In this document: in pieces, positions 46,392 to 60,400 of the stretch
How the letters are laid out: every line of letters begins with the position of its first letter
Position numbering within the stretch: position 1 is the first letter of the stretch
From: Branchiostoma lanceolatum
Taxonomy: Eukaryota; Chordata; Leptocardii; Amphioxiformes; Branchiostomatidae
NCBI RefSeq assembly: GCF_035083965.1
Contig: NC_089738.1
Coordinates: forward strand, 9,698,734 to 9,762,733
DNA: 64,000 nucleotides
Reading direction: 5' to 3'
Translations under genes and position numbers: made by a program
Notes under the pieces: model-generated
Seen by the model: the letters and a program-made list of their open reading frames with translations, nothing else
Told to the model about the DNA's origin: nothing
Database searches by the model: none

Positions 46392-46453
46392 AATTTCTAA
46401 AAATACGTTTTGTATTACTACATCACGTATTGGTAAACGTATTTTTAGAAATT
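46392..46453. repeat. Perfect 19-bp inverted repeat with 24-bp loop
   Basis: AATTTCTAAAAATACGTTT at 46392-46410 and its exact reverse complement at 46435-46453. It lies between gene G and its proposed first exon. It is AT-rich and may be a small foldback element. Confidence 0.85.
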
Positions 46454-46574
46454 AAACATTCTATATTTATAGAAATGTATGGACCTGGAAGAAAAGAACG
46501 CAAAACAGAAAGAGAAACATGACTCAGTGAGAGGAAGAAAAAGAAGGAACGACAGCCAGTTACGTCACACTTAC

Positions 46575-46700
46575 GTCAGCTTGGCTTCTCTTCCCTGAAG
46601 CTCGGATGCTTCGGACGACTATAGAGAAGAAGACAGAAGAGGACAGCATAGACAGAGAGAGACAGACAGACAGAAACACGCACAAACAGACAGAGAGAAG
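46575..46700 (-). promoter_or_regulatory. Candidate noncoding first exon and promoter of gene G
   Basis: On the minus strand AAGCCAAGCTGAC is followed by the donor GTAAGTGTGACGTAAC (46573-46574). Splicing to the acceptor before the ATG of G would remove 1.13 kb. No TATA box was found; a GACAGACAGA tract follows immediately upstream. Boundaries are approximate. Confidence 0.4.
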
Positions 46701-47891
46701 CGACAGATGTAGACAGGTGGAAATGCAGAGAAAAAAGTGCGAAAGTGAAGGTTCTTGATAACGAAATAACGACAAAAAGTACTCTAAAAAGCTACGGCAG
46801 AGAGGTTCGTTATATTATTGATTTGGCATCTATGACTTTGGATTTGTTTTTAAGTTAAATAAGCAATGTTTGATCAATATCTTGTCTCCAAAGGCAGTGG
46901 AAACTTGAGTGTTGAGTTGCCATCGAAGTCATGTTAACGTTGTACTAATGAAATTAGAGTTTCTATTATCACGACTGCTACCGGAACCAGAATATTGGAT
47001 GAATACTGGGACATTACATTGAAAAACCTTCACACAAATTCTATTATATTATATTTATGAACACTAAATAACAAATATATATATATGTGTGTGTGTGTGT
47101 ATCAGATTGTTCTCTTCTACATTTAGAATGTCCAATTCTAAAATCCCTTACTCAAGAGCTTGCACCAGGGAGTCGTAATGTTTCTGAAATTTTAAGATTG
47201 CACCATAATGAAATATAGAAAGGTAGCTAGCTAGATCCTGCAGGAGTATTAATAAATCTAAGTTATCACACCACGTCACAAACATTACTCTTTTAAATCC
47301 CTTGTTGAAGGCCCCATCACCCCCAGATTTAAGACTGGAAACCAAGAACCTAAAAACCTCTTATTTCATGGCGGAAAGCATCAAATCCACTCTAACACCA
47401 TAGCTTGACTGTGGAAGCATTCATTTGTATTTAAGGACCTCGCTAAGATTCAATAAACGGCTACCTTAAGAAAAGGACAGAGAAGATAAGATTTGCCCTG
47501 CTAAAATTGAATTTCATGAATAAGATTTCGTGGATCATATGGCCTTCACAAAGAGGGGCTCAGGAGAATGACCCCTTTGGTAACTTCCAGTCGTAAATAT
47601 GTACGCTCCTCAAATTGAAAATCGATTTTGAAGCACACGAAATTCCCTGCGCAGCCCTGTAATCACATACTTTTCTTAAGTCAACTTCAACGACTGGATA
47701 CGTCCCAACAGCACTTTCATTTTATTCTTAATGATACGGCATCCTTATAGTCGATGTAGAGAACCTAGAGGCGATGACAGTGGTATCAACTAAAAGCCCC
47801 CTTAAGACGAGACAAAGCCTCTGTCAAATAGAGGTCTTCATCTAGACACAGGTGTGGGCATCGACTTTTGAATCAAGTCGTGCAAGATATC

Positions 47892-48617
47892 GTCAAAGGA
47901 AACTAATCGTCGAAGAAAATTCCCTCTCTGCAATGAAACCTTTCCAGTAGGATTTGTTGAAGCAAGCTTAGCATTGGAAAATATTCAAAGATTCGTTGCG
48001 CTAAGGGAACAAGACGAGTTAATGAGGTAGCCTAATCCTTCAACGCTTGTAGATACTACAGAGTAAGAATGTCAAGACAGCACCGACAAAAACTTTCTGG
48101 ACACCTGGCTGCAGAAAAATCACCTTATCGTAACCTCTCCTACACATTTCCAGGGGGCTTTGGATAACGCTACAGGTTTCTGATCACTATCGACGTCTGC
48201 AGCTGAACAGAATCAGCTCGGAAGACCAGAGAACTGGTCAAACGAACCTGATCGTTATATGATATAATGAAAGAAACCTAATTGTTGAAGAAAACTCCCT
48301 TTCTTCAACGAAACCTTTCCGGTACGATTTGTTAAAGGTTAGCATTGGAACATTTCAAAAGATTCATTGCGCTAAGGTACCAAGACGAGCTAATGCGTTG
48401 TCTAATCATGCAATGCTTGTGGATACTTCAGAGCAAGAATGTCAAGCCAGCACTGACAAAAGGTTTTCTAGACACCTGAAAAATCACCTTATCGTAACCT
48501 CTCTTACAAATATCCAGTGGGCTTTGGATAACGCTACAGGTCCCTGATCACTATCGACGTCTGCAGCTGAACAGAATCAGCTCGGAAGACCAGAGAACTG
48601 GTCAAACGAACCTGACC
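47892..48617. repeat. Tandem duplication, two units of about 350-360 bp
   Basis: 47892-48251 and 48266-48617 are direct repeats. The last 85 bases, from GGGCTTTGGATAACGCTACA to GGTCAAACGAACCTGA, are almost identical, while the first half has many substitutions and short gaps. No common reading frame is kept, so it is not a coding duplication. Confidence 0.9.
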
Positions 48618-51600
48618 TTTACAGCGTCCACGTAGACAGATTTAAGCGAACCCGCCGTGGAATCCTTCTGGCTGTACCTCATTTCATGGTAAGCCATGAA
48701 GGGATTTCTCTTGTCGGTACGTTTTGGGAGAGCCTGCTTTGTAAGTAACGCTTCCTAAAAGTTGCAAAATGTATGCTTGCCTGATAAGGTTAGGACCCTA
48801 GCATACCCATCTCTTCACATCAGTGTATACGTGACCCGGGGCTTTTAGTCACTGGTATTCTTGCGAAGTTTACTAAAAGGATCTTAGGCAATGCTATTAC
48901 CATCCACGCAAGCATAGAGATTATCAGATGCATGCATGAATATATGAATTCTTATTGCTAAACATGATTACCCTCTGGTGAATTGCAATTACGGGAAGGC
49001 TTTTTCGAAATATCTTCAACAAATCTTTACTCCAGACGGCAGAGGGAGTATCCTTTCAACTTCTGAACTTGGGTAACAAACTTTTCACAAAGCAAGCCCA
49101 TGCATAGAGGTATTAGCCCAACTCAATTTTACCCGGTAACGCTATTTTTCTTAGGTAGGTATAGCTTATGGTGAAGATCATAGTATAATATGATTGTGAA
49201 CCATCAGATAGAGTAAGCATAATGATTGTCTCCGATTACTTCATGGGAATAAACTTCCAAAACCGTTACATATGGAGAACATTTTGATCACACATGCAGC
49301 GTCACGAATCATTGATTTTGTGAGCTTCAAGCAATCTGAATTGATACGTTTCCTTAGATGGAAAATTGCTCGCTGAAGTGCAGGTAACGAATATTGCACG
49401 CGTCTAAGATCCAAAGTCCCATCCATGCCGGATGATGTACATGAATAGTGCATGGGTAGACTAATTTGCACACCTCAACCGTATCTGCTTTCTCGTAAGC
49501 CTAGAGTGGGTGAATATAAATTTACATGAGCTGTACACTTAACTTTCAAGGCACAGAACACTTTTGCGGCAAGTTCGGTATAAACTGGTTGATCCTGACA
49601 GGCAGGTACGTCATTGCCATTGTAGGAAGGCCGGAAGTGCTTAACCTAGTAATCTTTTCAAACTTTTCTTTGCTGAAAGGACCGCTTGCGTAGGTAGGGG
49701 TCAGACGTACCCAATCGCTCATTGGATGACGTGATGAAAGAAACATTTTTCAAGCATCCTTGTGAACCAATACCGCATCTGCGGAGCGCCGTGGTCAATT
49801 CATCAACATGGACGTTCGCTCAGTGAAACCGATAGTCTTGTGACTAAAAGTGGTTTGTCAGAACCAATGGCAGGTCATGATGTTGAGCCCTTGAGAACGG
49901 CACTATGCACCGATTCCCTCATTCGATTCTCAGTACTAGCTTTAGTCCGTTGTCTTTTCGTATGAAGCGTAAAGCTGGACATGCCATGGTTGAGGGGAAT
50001 CACACCTCTAGTACCTTCAGATCACATCAAATTTACGCCAAAATTCATTATCTTTTTTATTTGCATTTTCGAACGTGTTGCAGCATGTTCTATTGGGTCG
50101 TCAACTTTCAATAAATTGTATGTAAATGTAGATTGAAGGAAAATAATGCAAGCTGGTGGGGATTTTGAAATACTTTATTTTCTCTATCATTTTTAATTGG
50201 AATTTTCCATCATGTCTACTACATACTACTAGGCTAGGTTTTTTGCGCTGATGTAATATTGTTACCACTACATGAATTATTCAGTGAAGCTCTCCTGTGT
50301 GACACAATATTATGGGTTTAGCTCTAGTAGAGCTAAAATCTGACCTCTTAACCCAATTGAGTTGTTCATAGAGCACATGACATGTGTATATTGCCCTTCC
50401 CGTACCCCCACCCTCCGAGCTAGGATCCTATCACTAGTTTTACATTTGACCATTATCAGCCAATACAAGTCAAAGAGCATTGCCCCATCCAGTCCAAAGT
50501 AAATTGAGGTGCTCTTAAAATAGATCCCTGAAAAGGTTCTCTCGCACGGCTAAGATAAGCAAAAAAAAAATCAATAATTGGCCCTTTCTGGAGCTTAACG
50601 GAGTTCATGCCACCACACCAATGAGATTATTCCAGCGGAAGCTGAGAATGTTACTATACCACTTTTGTAAAACCATCTAAACATACACGTTCTGGTAATA
50701 AACTTTAGATATCTGTCAGTGCGGCGAAACGAAATTTTCCGCTACTCCAAGTTTATTTGCCATTTGCTGTAGGAAATTGATATTGATTTTCTATAATCCA
50801 GCGTTGCGGACAGCTGTGGGTATGAGGCCTGCATTTCGTTCACGTATCGACCGTTTGTGACTCCGGTCACATTGGTCACGGTGTTAGGTTTAACCAAATT
50901 TCATCTTAGCTTACACTTGCGTTGTTTCAGTTTCCTTGTCTAGGGTCTTTATCATAAATCTAAGCAGAACTAGAAAGCCACAACCACGACATACAGTGCT
51001 CGTTTTTGTTTCATGATTTTTGCAGAAAGCTTTTGGAAGAAACGGAACTCTGATTTTATCGATTTTTGGCTTGGTCGTCCATCGATCTGTTACGTTATTA
51101 AACGCTTTTGCGCAGGTTGGAATTTCCCGTAATCTAACCTTTTACATTAATCAGCAGCTGATGATTATTTGATGATTCTAGATATACCATGTGTGAAGAT
51201 ATTTGTCTCCGATATCAGATTGCTCTCAAAGTAAGCACAAAGACAGATTGACTCTTACACGTAGCACTCGAACCCAATTCTACATGTGTACAGAATTTTA
51301 TAATAATTGTTCTGCATGGCATCTTATGTTGATATATTTTCCCAATTCCTGCGTTTTACTGAACATTACTTGACCATGTTTTGGTCTTTAATTCCGGCTG
51401 ACTGGACTGGTTGTAGCTAGTTAGGGCCGTCATGCCACGCCCTAATATCCTCCGGGCGCACTGAATAACTAACGAATGTGCGCTGATGTGCCCAGGGCGT
51501 GAAATTAGATTGTTTCTGCTGTTGAATCTTTTAGTTGGGCTCAGGATAAATCGTTGTATCGGCATCCCATTCGAACAGGAGGGGTAACGTAGAATTATCC

Positions 51601-53979
51601 CTATGGGCAATAGAATTTAGAGATTAATATAAACCATGAAGATAAAGATTTACAATGTTTGGCGTAGGGTTAAGGAAGAACAGTCAACTGAGCCGGACTT
51701 CTTTGCAAGAGGGATCAAGGAAGCCATTTACACCAGGGACTAACAACCATCCCTCAATAGAGACAGGGTGCGCCACAGACTTTCTGCAGCTTATAATCCA
51801 ATGCTCGCCGAGTCACGTGTCTTATCTGCATAACGTGACGTCATATCAGCGGTGGATGGCTCTTTTCTTGACAAAGGCTGGTGTTGTACAGTCGAAAGTT
51901 TGTGTAAGTCCAATTTTTGTGTTGGAAATTACAGTTTAAACTTGTTTCAAAATGATTTCTAGCAACACATATTACGTTTCAATCTAAGAACAATGAATGT
52001 TACTTGGAATTGTTCAGTTAACTTGTTATGTATGTCGATGGCACACAGTTTAATGTATGTATTTACGTTATGTATAATGCAGTAGAAATACTCAAACGTG
52101 AATTTCTAGTCAAGTATTTACAACTTATTTAATAACATGTGAACATGTGGTCGGTAGTACGTAACTATTAATGTGGAGGCATATTAAAAACACCCGTCTT
52201 GGGTAATCATCAGATACACATGGACGCACTAGACAGCATCCCTACCGTCATATGACATATTCATTCCACACTTGAAAGTGTCTCAAGTCCCTAACTTCAT
52301 TCATCATTCATGTTCAATAAAGCTACGCGCTCTTGACGGCATAACTTTGATATGACTTTGTGTATCGTAAAACGCTGCTCAACGTGGTGGCGCATGTCCT
52401 TGCTGTACCCTTGCCTGAGCATCAGCGTCCCCCGCAATGCGCAGCAAGCTGCCAGGATAATTCCTGTCAAACATCGTGTGATCTTTGGGCCAGTCTGTGG
52501 TGTTGAAACATAAACATGCCAAGTGAGAAGCTGTATTAACGTGGAGGTCACAGCTAAGGTGCTCCCCAACAATGCCTTCCAGCATTGATAAACAGTAGGG
52601 CACCTCGGATTTGGCACAGGGCACGCGAGCCATTAAAGATGACAAGGCGGAAATTGCAACCTGAAAATACCTCCAGGAGGACGTACGTTTGTACAGAACT
52701 GACGGATGTCAAATATGTCTTCAGATTGTAGATTGGTCTTGAAACTCTCAGCAAAGGTGGGAACTACATATATCGTAAGGAATCTGTTGGCACAAATATA
52801 TTAGACTAGAGCCATAGGCGAATTGCTCATGTGATGTTGATTTATCTATTCCAACCATTAAACTTTAAATAAAGGACAGCGAGATAAAAAGAATAAACGC
52901 ATCATGCCTTTTATGTCTTTCAGTGCTGTTATACCATCAGTGAATGTCATTCAGAATGGGAAAACAGCGAGGTCCATTAATCATTTATACCATTCTCCTT
53001 TAAGAGTGATGATTACCTTCAGGTTATTGCTTCCCTATAATACGATTTTGATAATGTGCTACAAATCATCGGTAGGGAATTTTCAACACAGATCGAATGT
53101 ACCAAGAGGATTCGCTTAGAGCATCAACAGACAACATTACTGTTTTACGTATATTCGTCATTACCCAAGTGTTCCCGTAAGCAATTAGAATCATTTCAAG
53201 TTTGACATGTATTATCGTGCTTTCCATACCTAGAGCAAATCAGATATAATCCCTGTTATTGACAGTTTGAATGGTATTTAGATAAGGGATTTGCTCCATC
53301 AAAAGCCTCGGGACAAAAAAGTAGTTTCAGCTGAATACCCGTCAATGTAGGCATCCTTGCATTTGCTTGGTGTTTATTTTGTTCAAGATAAGCAGTCAGT
53401 CATAACTCTTCAGCTTTAATTTGTGGTTTTATGTCCAAAAGTTTGATTCATGGGTTACTATCGGTCATCATCTAACTCCCGGTGCTTTTAGTTTGTTTGT
53501 AATGCATTGGTTAGTTTCTGAAGCCTAATATGCCAAAAGCTATTTTCCTGTCTAGTCAACCATACCCTAAAAGCATGACCTTGTTACGCTCTGCGAAACA
53601 CTAATAAGTGCTTTACCAAGGTAGATCCTGAAAACGTCTGCAATGAAAATTTAACCTTCTGAATGGAGGTGATGATTTTCAAATTATCATGGGGACAATA
53701 GATCAATCAATCAATCAATCATTTAATCAACCAATGGAAACGAAGACAGATGTATATCTAATGACCATTTGAGTGAAAGAAATGACGAAAAAATAGTTAA
53801 TCACATACATATACCCTTTCTCGAAAATCAAGGTCAGGACCACGAATCCAGGAGGCTTCAATAATAAATGTCAATTGTGAAGTATCATATTACATAATGG
53901 CATCCAAAATGTCAGAGTGACTAATTAAATGAATAGTTAAATGAGATCGATCGACTAACGTCAACGCTTAGTTACTACG

Positions 53980-56900
53980 CTAGTTGACTCTTATTCTTGT
54001 AATATCACCATCAACGAAATACTGCTTTACAGTATACTATTCTTCATGCCCCGTCTGCATCGGGTAAACATTCAAGTGGTATTCGTACGTGATCTAAAAT
54101 TACTGACATTCCCTGAAATAATCTTAGATCTTAAAATTAGTCCTACGGAGCTTTCACAAAAATTTTGTCTCTCCGATGTCACCGTTGTCATGTTTTTAAC
54201 CTGTTTCGTCATTGATTCTATTGTGAATGGCTTCGCAGGTAACCGGCACGAAATTGAAGGGACTAATTTCAGACCACACCCATTGTGTGGCACACACCTG
54301 CTCCCTTTTATCCAGTCCCGAGAGAACGATTGATTTTTATGGGTAATTCCCCCTGCCGAGACCTCATTTGCCGATCAACAGTGGGCCACCATCGCGGCAA
54401 TTTCTCCAGATTGCTCACGCAAAAACCAAAAATTCACAAAGGCAACAACAAATTTACACTATTAGGTTTTTTTCTGACAGGAAAACGTCCCAGAACATCA
54501 AAATATATCATGAAGCCATTATGAAAGAGAATCATGTATTCCAATTTCATATTGGGCATTTTTACTGCACAGAGGCTGTCAAACCACCTCATTTTCTAGA
54601 AAGATGCCGCGCCCCGAATGGCTGCATGATACGATAACCTAAGCCACGCTATGAGCAGTCACATGCCTTCAAAAGCTCTGGCCATGTTATCGCTTCCATT
54701 CAGGATGGTGCACTATCCATCATTGTCGACTCTTTGGCAGGTAATGTTTAGATGATGTTGAAGATAAGAATGCCTTTGGTTGCGGAGCTATGAACTGCAC
54801 TCCTAGATCCTCACAATGCGCAAGAAATAGACCACTCACAGGAGGACATTTGAGCCGTATATACACTTACTTGCCCTGTAGGTGAAGTGTTTCTGAGTGC
54901 ATCTTTTGAAGCAGCAACATAAAACTGCCGGTTCATAAGAAATCGCGGCGATTTACATAGAAGGTGCATCAATAAACATAACCTACTTCAACGACCTTTC
55001 TTGACACTCCGGCAGTTCATGATAACTTGATCAAGGCGTCACTTTAAATGGTCTTTTGTTATCATGCATGTCCAGGAATTTGTGTCATCCTCTCTTTATT
55101 CATATACATTTTTTTTCAGGTTTCCCGTTCAAAGCATCCGTTTATGAATGCAACCTCCTTGATGAATGACTTAAGTTTCGAAAACATGACTCTACCTCAG
55201 CTTTTGGAATGCACAGCCTGAAGCTTATCATGTTCGCATCAGATGGCAAAGTAGATATCCCAGGAGGACATGCATTATTTAGGAGCAGTGTGGCATCAAA
55301 CATCTGCCATCAAAATACAGATGTGGTCTGTTCACCTTAACTTCAACTATTATCCGATTATCGAATATAGAAATAAGCTACATTTATTTATATGTTATAG
55401 AACCCTTGTTATGTTGATTGTTATAAAACGGGAGTTATGTAGAATTTCAGAGTAAGGCCAAAGAGTAGCGCCAAGTATCCAAAAGTCTTTTGAGCCGATG
55501 CCAGCTGTTAATTAGCTGTGTTCTCTCCATAAATCAGGCCTGACAGTAAATGGCCAATTGCGTGCCAGGCTGAACATGAAGCTGCCTCCACATAATGTCG
55601 CGGTATTGTCTCGTGATAACGACCATCATTTGCCACTTGAGTGCCACTAAAAGCTCAAAACCACATCCCAAATTGTGCCTTTTCATACGGTACAGGAGAG
55701 TAAAGGGATTGGCCATGATAGACAATGTGCCGCCGTGAGGTTACCTAGGATATTACGCATCCAGTCTCTTGCGGTTGCATGGATCTGGATAGGATATACA
55801 TAACCTGCTTTGTAGTCACAGGTGCAGTCTGTGAAAATCCGAGGAACATTTTGGCCTATTTTTCTGTGGGAGTGGGGCGTATGCCTCGTCAAATTTGACA
55901 AGCCAGCGTTCATACCTCACAAATCTAATAACGGCTAATGGAATGAGGCCTGCCTGTGTTCCTAATAATTGCTTGGCGTGCTTTTAAGGTGCCTATTGGT
56001 TAACTCACCTCCCGATATGTCACCCTGATTGCTTTCAAAAGTTCTGAGCTGGCGTTCGATAGATTAAATTCATCTCGGGCGGCGGCGGCACCATAGATTT
56101 CGATTAGTTAATTGGATCCAGCTTTCTTCTGCTGAAACCTAATGTTGCTTGTGAACGGTTTGGATGATAGGTGAGCCGGCTGGGAATAGGAGACCCATTT
56201 CTGCCGGGAAGAATTGAAACCATCATGCTCAACGTGAACGCAGCTGTAATCTTATTCCTCCCGGCACAGAGGTTTTGCACGGGGGACGGGGCATTTGTGA
56301 CGCGCCGCTTGATACATGCAATCGGCTTGGCGACAAATCAATTTGCCCAAAAGAGGGTGCCGCATCCTTTTAAGAGCAATTCATATTGCACGACCTGTAT
56401 TTGAATAAGAATAGCAACTGGGCGTTGGTCATTTCATTGACATCAAACATCATGGGGAATTGGCTCGAACGGGAACCTTTTTGAGATCACAAAAAAATAC
56501 CAGGGTAACTCTTTGATATACAAAATTCAGAAAGGGATATCCCGACATCAAAAGAACTCTTAACAAAGACCTGAAAGTCAAGCTATAGCCTCTTCCATCC
56601 CATGCATAAAGAGCAGTTCGAAAAGGTAATTAACGTATGCAGTCCCTAAGGGGGCGTAACATTTCCAATTCCAGCTCCTAAAGTGTACATACCGTTACGC
56701 AGTTATTTGTCACTGGATGCTAAAAACCTACTGCCACCACAGCCAAATAGTTTCATTAGCAAGAACTATAACTCGGATGGCGCTTGGCCGGGATTGTGTT
56801 TCATCTCTTTGAAATTTACTCACAAAGGGAAGTCAGGTAAAAGAAATGTAGCCGGATGAAGCAAAAAGTCACTATGCTCTCTTCTTTTACTAATCGAGAG

Positions 56901-57440
56901 AATTACCCCACTATCGCAAGCCTCCAGACGACCGCACGCAGAAGAAGAATAACCCCAAATGTCCCACTAACGGCTTTTCTGAATTGTGTTCAGTTCTTTG
57001 GGGGATAAGTCAGCTTCTTCTTCCATTATATCGTAATGCCAACGCTACCACTCTGAGTACACCGCACTTATTCTAAACAAAGCGACTTAAACATGTAAAT
57101 ATCAGACAGAAAACAACTAACATATAGACATGATATTCTGCTAAACCTCAAAAATGATTAGGTTTTTTGAGACGTAAGCAAAGAAAAGCGGAGCTCACCT
57201 AGGATATTTTGCAGCCGTGGTAGAAAAGCCTGAGGTACAGTCAGCTAGGGTGCACCGGCGAAAGTGTCCTGTTACAAAAGGGATAGCTGGGCTCGCATCC
57301 CAGGAGCTTTATATTGCTGAATAATGAATCAGCCATTATGGATGGCACCACGTGACAACACCATATTAGGCTGTGTGGGGAACGAGATGGTCCAATATGA
57401 GGTGTGTCACGTGATGTAAGGTCCCGAAGGAGTGATTAGC
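53980..57440. promoter_or_regulatory. Possible noncoding regulatory region
   Basis: This stretch lacks the simple repeats, foldbacks and SINEs common elsewhere, has balanced composition, and contains homeodomain-type TTAATT/ATTAGTTAATTG sites (56105), CCAAT-like ATTGG boxes and a CArG/E-box palindrome at 57346-57417. No coding exon was found. The reading as conserved regulatory DNA rests on appearance only and needs a cross-species alignment. Confidence 0.25.
57346..57417. promoter_or_regulatory. Imperfect palindrome with CArG box and two E-boxes
   Basis: CACCACGTGACAACACCATA at the left pairs with the inverse of ATATGAGGTGTGTCACGTGATG at the right. It contains CACGTG at 57349-57354 and 57408-57413, and CCATATTAGG at 57361-57370, an exact CC(A/T)6GG box of the kind bound by serum response factor. 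Whether it is a control element or a relic of a foldback repeat is open. Confidence 0.5.
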
Positions 57441-60400
57441 TGATCAAATTAGTGGCAAATTTGCGTCCGAATAGCAAATGAAAAACACTTTCTGCTCGCC
57501 CCAGATATACTTTGTGTTTTGCGATAAATAACCCAGGTAACGTCTATCTAAAACACTGCAAATTTCCATATACATCGTTTCTTAACTCATATTTACTATA
57601 TTTGCCACTAGTTGAGGAATATATCAAGGGTAATAAATGCCACTTGTACAAATAAAGGAAGGCCTAAAGACACACTGGGGGCCAAATGAATGCCTTAGGT
57701 AAGAAAAAAACACATCATGGTGATGATGAATTATAGCTGTTTAAAAGGCTGTAACCACTAAGGTTCACCCTTAAAGTTATCTTAGCAACATTGTGTGTAG
57801 CTAGAAACAAGTCACTAGAAAAATAGGTCAGAAATGTTTCACAATTCAACGTAAACACAACTGAATCCATCCACTTACTGCAATCTTGTTCTTTGCTAAA
57901 TGTCTGTAACTGTTGTTTATATCTATATCTATATCTATAGAATACACAGGCTAATTGTGTGTAGGTCTGTTTATTCGTTTATATGGCGAAATATTTTCCA
58001 ATTGAATATAAAAAGTAGTTCACATCACTTCAATATCACAATTAATCAAAACATTGGATGGGTGTAGTCCGTATTCGTGTTTTCTTTCATTATATAAATT
58101 AGGTGCTGCTGACATGACCAGTCCAAATGACCCCACAGTGGTGATTTCATTAATATACCATCGATCTTATATGATATAACTAATTAAAGCAGGTGATGAA
58201 CCGAACAAGGCATCCAGCATACGCTCAAAATATCTTACACCTGGTCCACTATACTTATTAGGAATTTTTTTTTTTTCTTGATCACAGATATTCACTACTT
58301 CCGGATCCCAAAGGGACTTCAGTGGCATGACTCACGCTTTCCCGTAGCTCTCCCCTCATGTACTCTTTGCACGAAAGACGTTTACAGACCATGGAAATGG
58401 CATAAAATATGAACATCATGGCAAACGCTTTCATATGTAAGGCTGTGTATACATCAAACGAAATATAGCGGTTTAACTGACACATTATTTGATAAGAGAA
58501 AATCAGGACGAGTCGTACTAACTTAAAGGTTATCATTCTGGCTCTGGTTTGTCTTGAACATGAAGATGCAATGCAGTCTTTTAAGAATATCATACGGTGA
58601 CGGTGAGTCAGACAGTCTGACATACCACTGTGCCTAGCCTGGGTGCCACCCAATTTTACCACCGGGGCTCCTACACTCGCTGTCTTGAAATAAGCCTTTG
58701 TGCCTACAAATAGACATAAAAGTTGTTCTTGAAACTTGGCATATTTTTTAGTCTTGAACAGCGGAAGCGCAAGGCGCCTTCTTGTCTCCTTTGTGTCGCA
58801 CGGCCCACTTGCTAATGCATGATTAAAGTAGGCTGAAAGGCTTACTTACTCTTGCTATCTCAGAGAACACGATTGTTACAGGACAATTTCCTACTGCAGG
58901 ACTCTTATTTTAGCTCGCGTACGTCAGCGATGGAACAGAGCTACTTTGGGTTGTGTATCTATTAATGAAAGCACTCAAGTGAAAGTATTTTCCTGTAAAG
59001 TTTGTACTCCCTTTGAGTACATTCAATTCTAATTAAATCAAATATCTTTTTTTCTTCAGTGCATTACTACAAAATAGAGTGAGGGCCAAGGGGACATTGT
59101 GTGTTTTATTTCCTAATTGCATTATCATATACATACATCAGAAACAAGATTCTCGATAACTTCATACCAACACTTTATACACCGGTATGGTTGCAACGAA
59201 TTCGATCATCAGTTTAGTTAAAGCATGATAATTGAACGTAAAGTCTCCCACATTCTACCTGACATTTACCAGTCATGACAACAAGCCTGAAATAATGGAT
59301 CTGTAAGAAGACAGGATGTTCCTGTCAGGTGGATTCACGATGCAATTTAAAAGGATATTCCATAAAAGCTAGAGACACACTTGCTATTCATGGACGCTCT
59401 CGCTTCGGAGATTTCAGACAGCCGACGAGATTCTGTGAGATTGCCATTCCTGAGGAACGGTAGATACTACCTAGGGCGAGTGAAAGGATGTACCTTTAAG
59501 TCACTTTGCGTCTTCTTTAGGTCTACTTTGCATTCTACCAACGTACGCATGGGATGATGTGTTGGCCACAGACAATGTCATTGGATAAGTAAGGAATGCA
59601 TAGTTGTGTGTAGAAAAGTATGTTACCTTTCGTATTCGTATTTAAAATATATATTCCCTCTGTACGTTGATGTAGACATTTCTGATGGCAATTGATACTT
59701 TATTAATAGAGAAACATGATATCATCGTGGCTATACATTAAAATGAAGAAGTTCCTGGAAATCTAAAAATACCTTTGCATTCACTATTCTTAAAGCACTA
59801 AGGTCTCTTTCTAAAATTGCTCGCGATAAATATCTTGCAGGACCGGAAATAGCACTGCATTTGGGAAACTCAATCTAAGGTCAGTCCACTGGGTTATATG
59901 TTGATCAATCACTCTGTCAGGTTCCTTATTACCCTGGCTATAATCGATGTCATGGAAACACCACGAAGGTCATTTGGATGCGATGAATGCACACAAAAAG
60001 TGTTCCAAAGGCATGTCGGGGGGATTTCGGTTTCGTGTATTGTGTGCTTTAGTTGCCATTATTCAAAGGTCAACTACTATCAACAGCTACTGTACTCGGG
60101 GATTGTGCTCTGAATACCATGATTCTCTGGCCTCCGAGTCTGCAGAAATATATCTAACCCTTACATTAACATACCGGGTTTGAAAAAAATCATTATTTAA
60201 AAACAGCTTGTAGGTTTATTTCGACATTTATAGAAGTTGAGTTACTCACATTAGCATAATCCTAACGGCAATGACCACCATGAGCAATAATTCAAGTTAA
60301 TGATCATAAATCTAAATTTTAAAAAAGATGTTTGATAATGAAAACGTGTCCAAATATCATCCCGTATGATCTACCAAGAAATGAAAACCCTGAATGATGT

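Noticed and set aside
58282-58662. 126-codon minus-strand open frame
   Set aside because: No domain or homologous paralogue in the window and no flanking splice signals; a length near what chance allows in 17 kb.
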